Assembly (NCBI GenBank): GCA_011055475.1
Contig: DSDH01000014.1
Location: 1-9,277, forward strand
Direction of reading: 5' to 3'
Source of the DNA: Phycisphaerales bacterium
GTDB lineage: Bacteria > Planctomycetota > Phycisphaerae > Sedimentisphaerales > Anaerohalosphaeraceae
Length of the DNA: 9,277 bases
Positions 5,892-9,277 of the stretch are shown here, one piece after another. The notes beneath the pieces were generated by a model that was not told the DNA's origin, did no database searches, and worked only from the letters and a program-made list of their open reading frames with translations. The translations under genes were made by a program, and so were the position numbers. How positions within the stretch are numbered: the stretch's first letter is position 1; every line of letters begins with the position of its first letter.

Positions 5892-7442
5892 TTACAGACC
5901 GGCCTTTTCTTCCGCGGTCCGGCCGGCGCTCTCCAGCGAAACCATGCGGTTGATCGCGTCGACGTACGCCTTGGCGCTGGCCTCGATGATGTCGGTGGAC
6001 ACGCCGCGGCCCACGTAGACCCGCTCGCCGTTGCGAATCCGCACGGTCGCCTCGCCCATCGCCTCCTTGCCGCCGGTAATCGCGCGGATCGAATAGTGCT
6101 CGATTCCCGGCGCCAGGCCCGTGGCCTGTCGGATCGCCTCATACGCGGCATCCACCGGGCCGTCCCCGAACGCCGCCGCCAGGTGCACCTGCCCTTCCCG
6201 ACGGATCTTCACGCTCGCCGTCGGCAGGGTCCCCGTCCCGCAGGCCACGTGCAGGTACTCCAACTCGTACACGTGCTCCACGACGCGGATCTCATCGTTG
6301 ATGATCGCCGCGATGTCTTCATCGAAGACCTCTTTCTTCTTGTCGGCGATCTCCAGGAACCGCTGGTACGCCGCGTTCAGCTCATCGGGCTGCAGATGAT
6401 AACCGAGTTGACGACACCGGTCGGCGAACCCCGCGCGACCCGAATGCCGCCCCAGCACCATCCGTGAGCCGCTCAGTCCGATGGTCTCCGGCGTCATGAT
6501 CTCGTAGGTCTGCCGCTGCTTGAGAATCCCGTCCACGTGAATGCCCGACTCGTGCGCAAAGGCATTGGCCCCGACGATCGCCTTGTTTGGCTGGATCACA
6601 AAGCCGGTCACCTGCGAGACCAACTGGCTCGTGCGGTGGATCTCCGTCGTGCGGATGTTCGTCGTCACCTGCCCGAAGAAATCCGGCCGCGTGTGGATCG
6701 CCATGACCACCTCTTCCATCGCGGCGTTGCCCGCCCGCTCGCCGAGGCCGTTGATCGTGCACTCCACCTGCCGCGCGCCGTTGCGCACGCCGGCCAGGCT
6801 GTTGGCCACCGCCATGCCCAGGTCGTTGTGGCAGTGCGTGCTGATGACCACGCCGTCGATGTTCGGCACGCCTTCCTTGAGCTGCTTGATGATCTGGCCG
6901 TACTCGTAGGGCAGCACGTAACCGACCGTGTCCGGGATGTTCAGCGTCGTGGCGCCGGCCTCGATCACGGCCGTGAGCACCTCGATCAGGAACGGAATCT
7001 CGCTGCGGCAGGCGTCCTCCGGCGAGAACTCCACGTCGTCGGTGATGCGTTTGGCCAGCCGAACGGCCTCGACGGCCATCTTCACGACCTCATCGGGCTT
7101 CTTGCGCAGCTTGTGCTGCATATGGATCGGACTGGTCGCGATGAACGTGTGGATCCGCCGCTTCTTCGCCGCCTGCAGCGCCTTGCCGGCCGCCTCAATG
7201 TCCTCGGCCCTGGCCCGCGCCAGCCCGCAGATCACCGGCCCGCTGACCTGCTCGGCGCACAGCCGCGTGGCCTCGAACTGGGCCGGTGAGGACACCGGAA
7301 ACCCCGCCTCGATCACGTCCACACCGAGTCGCGCCAACTGGTGGGCGATCTCCAGCTTCTCGCTGATCGACATCGCCGCCCCCGGCGACTGCTCGCCGTC
7401 CCGCAACGTCGTATCGAAAATCAACACCTTGTCCTGTGCCAT
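5892..7442 (-). CDS. leuA: 2-isopropylmalate synthase
   Basis: LeuA condenses acetyl-CoA with 2-ketoisovalerate to 2-isopropylmalate, the first committed and usually leucine-inhibited step of leucine synthesis. The 516 residues match the long bacterial type with a C-terminal regulatory domain. The catalytic TIM barrel opens with FDTTLRDGEQSPGAAMS (residues 9-25); Arg14 and Asp15 are the expected catalytic and metal residues. His203 and His205 in STHCHNDLG and Asn239 in GERAGNAAMEE complete the metal site. The barrel is followed by FAHESGIHVDGILK (295-308) and a linker region. The LeuA dimer (allosteric) domain spans about 390-505, with HLAAAFGDGPVDAAYEAI and ITGGKEAMGEA. The start is the ATG at 7442 with AGGAG seven nt upstream; the frame to 7487 runs through a palindrome and is rejected. 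leuC follows after 71 nt. A long upstream leader with a Leu-rich ORF suggests attenuation. Citramalate synthase is the closest alternative, less likely next to leuCDB. Confidence 0.95.
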   Translation of the reverse strand: MAQDKVLIFDTTLRDGEQSPGAAMSISEKLEIAHQLARLGVDVIEAGFPVSSPAQFEATRLCAEQVSGPVICGLARARAEDIEAAGKALQAAKKRRIHTFIATSPIHMQHKLRKKPDEVVKMAVEAVRLAKRITDDVEFSPEDACRSEIPFLIEVLTAVIEAGATTLNIPDTVGYVLPYEYGQIIKQLKEGVPNIDGVVISTHCHNDLGMAVANSLAGVRNGARQVECTINGLGERAGNAAMEEVVMAIHTRPDFFGQVTTNIRTTEIHRTSQLVSQVTGFVIQPNKAIVGANAFAHESGIHVDGILKQRQTYEIMTPETIGLSGSRMVLGRHSGRAGFADRCRQLGYHLQPDELNAAYQRFLEIADKKKEVFDEDIAAIINDEIRVVEHVYELEYLHVACGTGTLPTASVKIRREGQVHLAAAFGDGPVDAAYEAIRQATGLAPGIEHYSIRAITGGKEAMGEATVRIRNGERVYVGRGVSTDIIEASAKAYVDAINRMVSLESAGRTAEEKAGL

Positions 7443-7457
7443 GATGGTTCTCCTTAG

Positions 7458-7477
7458 CCGCCCCCACGCACGGGCGG
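7458..7477 (-). promoter_or_regulatory. Hairpin just upstream of the leuA ribosome-binding site
   Basis: On the minus strand CCGCCC and GGGCGG form a 6-bp perfect stem with an 8-nt loop. Its 3' arm ends two bases before the AAGGAG of leuA. It overlaps by two bases with the GGTGAT palindrome upstream, so the two cannot both fold fully. This could tune access to the leuA start, but function is inferred only. Confidence 0.45.
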
Positions 7478-7488
7478 TGATTATCACC
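7476..7488. promoter_or_regulatory. 13-bp palindrome in the leuA leader, possible operator or hairpin
   Basis: GGTGATTATCACC is a perfect inverted repeat about a central base, 34 to 46 nt upstream of the leuA start. As DNA it could be a dimeric regulator site. As RNA it would form a 5-bp stem with a 3-nt loop. It lies downstream of the promoter candidate, which would fit roadblock repression or an RNA structure. Confidence 0.35.
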
Positions 7489-7557
7489 CGAAGAGCGCGG
7501 AAATTCCACGTAAAAACCGGGAAGAGACTGTTAGGGATATGGGGTGTGGGGTATCGT

Positions 7558-7584
7558 GCGCCTTAGCGGCGCAGCAGCAGCCGC
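7558..7584 (-). promoter_or_regulatory. Mutually exclusive hairpins over the end of the leader ORF
   Basis: On the minus strand GCGGC (7580-7584) pairs with GCCGC (7566-7570), with a 9-nt loop made of the CTG Leu triplets. GCGCC (7568-7572) pairs with GGCGC (7558-7562) around the stop codon. The stems share bases, so only one can form at a time, and a ribosome held at the Leu codons would disturb both. This is the geometry expected of ribosome-mediated attenuation. No hairpin with a good U-tract lies between here and leuA; the only T-run (7512-7516) lacks a convincing stem, so control at translation is as likely as at termination. Confidence 0.4.
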
Positions 7585-7634
7585 CCGAGCAACGCGGTTC
7601 CGATCGAACGGATTGACACCCGATCCTGCTTCAT
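7563..7634 (-). CDS. Leucine-rich leader peptide upstream of leuA (leuL-like)
   Basis: This 23-codon ORF starts with ATG at 7634 and ends with TAA. It begins MKQDRVSIRSIG and ends TALLGRLLLRR. Five of its last nine-to-ten residues are leucine, including three consecutive CTG codons. Short Leu-rich peptides before leucine operons are the classic sensor of leucine attenuation: ribosomes stall at Leu codons when charged tRNA-Leu is scarce. The position fits, 120 nt before leuA in the same direction and directly after a good promoter candidate. There is no strong Shine-Dalgarno sequence, and the predicted transcription start lies within 0-3 nt of the ATG, so the mRNA may be leaderless. The sequence is not recognisably homologous to E. 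coli leuL; the assignment rests on Leu content and position. Confidence 0.65.
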   Translation of the reverse strand: MKQDRVSIRSIGTALLGRLLLRR

Positions 7635-7642
7635 ACGCTCTC

Positions 7643-7670
7643 AGTATATCGACCGAGACGACCGTTGCAA
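7643..7670 (-). promoter_or_regulatory. Sigma70-type promoter of the leu cluster
   Basis: On the minus strand TTGCAA (7665-7670; 4 of 6 to consensus) and TATACT (7643-7648; 5 of 6) are separated by 16 bp. The expected transcription start is about 7634-7637, at the first base of the leader ORF or just before it. It lies between the terminator at 7683-7701 and the leader ORF, which is where a leu promoter should be. Housekeeping promoter consensus in this phylum is less well fixed, so this is a candidate. Confidence 0.6.
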
Positions 7671-7682
7671 GAACCAATTCTC

Positions 7683-7701
7683 AAAAAACCCTGACTGGGG
7701 T
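7683..7701 (-). terminator. Short hairpin plus T6, terminator-like
   Basis: On the minus strand ACCC and GGGT pair around CAGTCA, followed by a run of T. The stem is only 4 bp, extended by a few A-T pairs with one mismatch. It begins 3 nt after the stop of the mini-ORF at 7705-7800 and ends 12 nt before the leu -35 box. It would insulate leuA from upstream transcription. Confidence 0.5.
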
Positions 7702-7704
7702 ATT

Positions 7705-7800
7705 TCAAGCGGCCTCCAGAACCTGCCGGACCCTCTCGGCATCTTCTGTTGGAAAATAGTACCGAACTACCTGTTGTGTGTCCGCTCCGATCGCCTTCAA
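7705..7800 (-). CDS. Possible 31-residue protein or gene remnant
   Basis: From a TTG at 7800 the minus strand reads 31 codons to TGA, with a protein-like sequence (LKAIGADTQQVVRYYF, then PTEDAERVRQVLEAA), consistent with a short beta strand and an amphipathic helix. A GGAGG lies about 10 nt before the TTG. A stop codon closes the frame 7 codons upstream of the TTG and no ATG is present. A terminator-like hairpin follows directly. It may be a tiny gene, or the preserved C-terminus of a gene whose front was deleted. I do not recognise a family. Confidence 0.3.
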   Translation of the reverse strand: MKAIGADTQQVVRYYFPTEDAERVRQVLEAA

Positions 7801-7831
7801 CCGTTCACAACCTCCACCTTATTCGGAGCCC

Positions 7832-7847
7832 AAAATGGTCTTGACCA
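7832..7847 (-). terminator. Weak terminator-like hairpin after the tandem-repeat gene
   Basis: On the minus strand TGGT and ACCA pair around CAAG, followed by TTTT, 17 nt after the stop of the 7864-8883 gene. The stem is 4 bp, so termination efficiency would be low. Confidence 0.3.
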
Positions 7848-7863
7848 CGGGTAGGGGTTCAGG

Positions 7864-8883
7864 CTAACCGGGGCCTCGGCGCAGGGCGATCATGACGGCC
7901 ATGCCGAACAAGATGCCCCCGGCGATGCAGAAGAAAGCCGTCCCCGGCGCCGCGAACGAGGGCTCCTCCGACGCCGGGTCCGCGGCGGGATCACCGTTGT
8001 CGGGTCGGGGTGGACGTGCCGCCGCCCACGGGGGAGGGCTCTTCGGCGATGTGTCATCGGGGGCCGGGGCCCGCCGTCGAGCCGCGTTCATCTGCCATGG
8101 CGGGACAACGGACTCCGCAGACGGCTCATCGGCAGGCCAGGTCAAGGCTTCTTCGGCCTGCACACGGGACCAATCCGGCTCATAGACCCGCTCGACCACG
8201 AAAACGGGCTTGGCCAGCCGGGCGCCCGTCGCTGGGTCCTGCCGGACGGCGATGAACCGGACAAATCCCCTGGTCGGCAGGCCGGTGATCGCCCCATTCT
8301 CGGCCCTCGGGCATGGATCCTGGTAACACCACGCCGCCCAGCCCGCCCGCTGGACCTTCTCCAGGGGCTCACCCAGCCACTGCCGGACCTGCCCCGGCGT
8401 CATGTTGGGCTGCACGTGCACCCAGTTGGCCCGCCGGGTCCAGCGTCGGGATCGATGGCGCGGGGCCGCCGATGGCCGGTCGTCCTGCTCGCTCGTGGGC
8501 ACGCGCGACCAGTCCGGCTCTCGAATCCGCTCGACGACGAGCATGGGAACAGGAAGGGACCGGCCTGTGCGGGGGTCGCGTTCAACCGAAACGAACCGGA
8601 TAAAGCCGTCGGCCGGCAGCCCGATGATCGCGCCATCCGGCGATTTCGGGCATGGGTCCTGGTAGCACCATACCGTCCAGTTGGGGCGTTCGAGCGTCTC
8701 CGTGGGCTCGCCGAGCAGGTGGTAGACCTCGCTGGTCGTCATGTTCGGCCGCACGCGCTGCCAGTTGGGCCGGGCGGCCCACCGGGGCGGCCGTTCCGAT
8801 CCAGAGGCGAATACGCCGCATAATGCCCCAAGCGCGACCAGCCACATCGACTCCATCCTCCAATCCCGTTCTCTCACGGCCAT
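7864..8883 (-). CDS. Exported protein with two tandem BamE/SmpA-like repeats and a C-terminal membrane anchor
   Basis: This predicted 339-residue protein starts at the ATG at 8883, with GGGGAGAAG upstream; ATGs at 8856 and 8847 are alternatives. Residues 1-27 look like a signal peptide: basic MAVRERDWR, then the hydrophobic MWLVALGALCGVFA. Residues 40-128 and 153-241 are two gapless 89-residue repeats, 51 of 89 positions identical by my count. Each has the pattern NW..V.PNMT...V...LGEP, WCYQDPCP, GAI.GLP..GF.RF, DP.TG and EPDWSRV. The PNMT...V..LLGEP start followed by an aromatic strand resembles the SmpA/BamE domain, but the rest is not familiar. Each repeat has a Cys pair five residues apart (C..D-P-C) that could form a disulfide outside the cytoplasm. 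Residues 242-314 are a Pro/Ala/Asp-rich linker and 315-334 a membrane helix (FFCIAGGILFGMAVMIAL) ending in Arg-Arg. It is probably anchored in a membrane with the repeats exposed. The function is unknown. Confidence 0.75.
   Translation of the reverse strand: MAVRERDWRMESMWLVALGALCGVFASGSERPPRWAARPNWQRVRPNMTTSEVYHLLGEPTETLERPNWTVWCYQDPCPKSPDGAIIGLPADGFIRFVSVERDPRTGRSLPVPMLVVERIREPDWSRVPTSEQDDRPSAAPRHRSRRWTRRANWVHVQPNMTPGQVRQWLGEPLEKVQRAGWAAWCYQDPCPRAENGAITGLPTRGFVRFIAVRQDPATGARLAKPVFVVERVYEPDWSRVQAEEALTWPADEPSAESVVPPWQMNAARRRAPAPDDTSPKSPPPWAAARPPRPDNGDPAADPASEEPSFAAPGTAFFCIAGGILFGMAVMIALRRGPG
8161..8433 (-). repeat. Second copy of the 89-residue coding repeat
   Basis: This codes for residues 151-241 of the exported protein. 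It aligns without gaps to the copy at 8500-8772. The best conserved blocks are AWCYQDPCP, GFVRF and EPDWSRV. Confidence 0.85.
8500..8772 (-). repeat. First copy of the 89-residue coding repeat
   Basis: This codes for residues 38-128 of the exported protein. About 57 percent of residues are identical to the second copy, with a 113-residue offset. This indicates an internal duplication that is old enough to have diverged. Confidence 0.85.
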
Positions 8884-8927
8884 GGCCAGGCTTCTCCCCG
8901 TGCGATTCTGCCCCATGAACGTCGCGT

Positions 8928-8957
8928 ATTGTACAGGGGGAAACTTTTGAGGATCAA
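8928..8957 (-). promoter_or_regulatory. Promoter candidate of the tandem-repeat gene
   Basis: On the minus strand TTGATC (8952-8957) and TACAAT (8928-8933; 5 of 6) are separated by 18 bp. The expected transcription start is near 8921, which gives a leader of about 38 nt before the ATG at 8883. It supports rejecting the longer reading frame that extends to the right edge. Confidence 0.5.
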
Positions 8958-9046
8958 GGCCTAATTGCGTAAATTGAGCCGGTTCTCGCGGGGCGAGGAC
9001 TCGATGGGGTCGTCCGGCCTTCAACCTGAGCCTGGCCGGTTCGGGC

Positions 9047-9073
9047 CAGCCCTTTGCCTTCGGCAAAAGGCTG
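9047..9073. repeat. Long hairpin: 12-bp stem with one mismatch and a 3-nt loop
   Basis: CAGCCCTTTGCC pairs with GGCAAAAGGCTG across TTC. No T-run follows on either strand, so it is not a typical terminator. It may be an intergenic palindromic (REP-type) unit. Confidence 0.65.
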
Positions 9074-9103
9074 CCACCCCACGATTCTGTACGACCCTCC
9101 CCA

Positions 9104-9147
9104 ACGTCATCCCGACCGGAGGGCCGAAGGCCCGCAGTGGAGGGATC
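9104..9147. repeat. Interspersed-repeat-like palindromic block
   Basis: This contains GGGCCGAAGGCCC (5-bp stem, GAA loop), flanked by CCCTCC on one side and two GGAGGG units on the other, so a larger fold is possible. Translated on the minus strand it reads DPSTAGLRPSGRDDVG, a phrase I recognise from spurious ORFs over dispersed intergenic repeats in many bacterial assemblies. The repeat status is inference from one copy. Confidence 0.45.
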
Positions 9148-9231
9148 GGTTCGAACAGCTATTCCACAAGGCACCCGACGCGGAGCCGCAGCATGCTCTC
9201 CAATGCGAGTCAACGTTGATCTCCAGCCACT

Positions 9232-9277
9232 CAACGCCATGACGCGACCCGTCAGTCGGCCAATGCCATGACGCAAC
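9232..9277. repeat. Short direct repeat at the right edge
   Basis: CAACGCCATGACGCGAC (9232-9248) and CAATGCCATGACGCAAC (9261-9277) differ at two of 17 positions and are offset by 29 nt. The second copy touches the window edge, so a longer tandem array could continue outside. Two units cannot establish an array. Confidence 0.45.

Larger units (their letters stand above)
8958..9277. other. Intergenic region without a convincing gene
   Basis: The minus-strand frame of the neighbouring gene is open through here, but the translation has no protein-like character and passes through palindromic repeat-like DNA. I see a strong hairpin (9047-9073), an interspersed-repeat-like block (9104-9147) and a short direct repeat at the edge (9232-9277). 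No tRNA, rRNA or CRISPR array is evident. Confidence 0.6.

Noticed and set aside
4648..6018. Long plus-strand open frame opposite leuC
   Set aside because: It is a shadow of leuC. The composition is typical of antisense frames, and the minus strand carries clear aconitase-family motifs.
6537..7289. Long plus-strand open frame opposite leuA
   Set aside because: It is a shadow of leuA for the same reasons.
7512..7516. T-run in the leuA leader as an attenuator terminator
   Set aside because: No stable stem ends just before it on the minus strand.
7571..7582. GCAGCAGCAG microsatellite-like run
   Set aside because: It is explained by the three consecutive CTG leucine codons of the leader ORF.
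7613..7639. Plus-strand TTGACA with a weak TACGCT downstream
   Set aside because: Spacing is 15 bp, the -10 is poor, and no plus-strand gene follows. The hexamer lies inside the leader ORF.
7443..7642. T-box riboswitch in front of leuA
   Set aside because: I find no T-box antiterminator consensus (AGGGTGG...ACCGCG type) in the leader.
8884..9276. N-terminal extension of the tandem-repeat protein to the right edge
   Set aside because: The extension lacks protein-like sequence, crosses repeat-like palindromes and a promoter candidate, and would bury a good signal peptide inside the protein.

Overview
The window is GC-rich, tightly packed bacterial DNA, and every gene I can support is read from the minus strand. 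The protein styles suggest a Planctomycetota-like bacterium (Phycisphaerae or a relative). These are a secreted GH51 arabinofuranosidase with an N-terminal carbohydrate-binding module, short-type LeuC and LeuD, an unusual LeuB, and a stand-alone four-helix-bundle protein inserted in an operon. The taxonomic guess rests on protein style only and is inference.

Layout in transcription order (high to low coordinates). At 8884-9277 there is no convincing gene; it holds an interspersed-repeat-like stretch, a strong hairpin, a short direct repeat at the edge and a promoter candidate. Next, 7864-8883 encodes a predicted exported protein with two 89-residue tandem repeats and a C-terminal membrane segment. 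The 7443-7863 intergenic region holds a weak terminator, a possible 31-residue mini-ORF followed by a second terminator, a sigma70-type promoter, and a 23-codon leader ORF with five leucine codons, three of them consecutive CTG. The leucine biosynthesis cluster follows: leuA (5892-7442), leuC (4525-5820), a four-helix-bundle gene (4164-4535), leuD (3608-4099), an unrecognised gene (2992-3495) and leuB (1839-2924 or 2930). A strong intrinsic terminator (1759-1787) closes the cluster. A GH51 alpha-L-arabinofuranosidase then starts at 1733 and runs off the left edge.

LeuA condenses 2-ketoisovalerate with acetyl-CoA, LeuC and LeuD form isopropylmalate isomerase, and LeuB oxidises and decarboxylates 3-isopropylmalate, so the pathway to 2-ketoisocaproate is complete. 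The leader peptide suggests leucine-responsive attenuation.

The most interesting signals are three. First, the four-helix-bundle gene looks inserted between leuC and leuD: it is flanked by AT-rich imperfect inverted repeats, and one of these appears to have replaced the leuC stop and added a lysine/asparagine-rich tail to LeuC. Second, the Leu-rich leader ORF lies so close to its promoter that it may be leaderless, and its Leu codons sit in a hairpin loop. Third, the duplicated domain protein next door resembles the BamE/SmpA fold.
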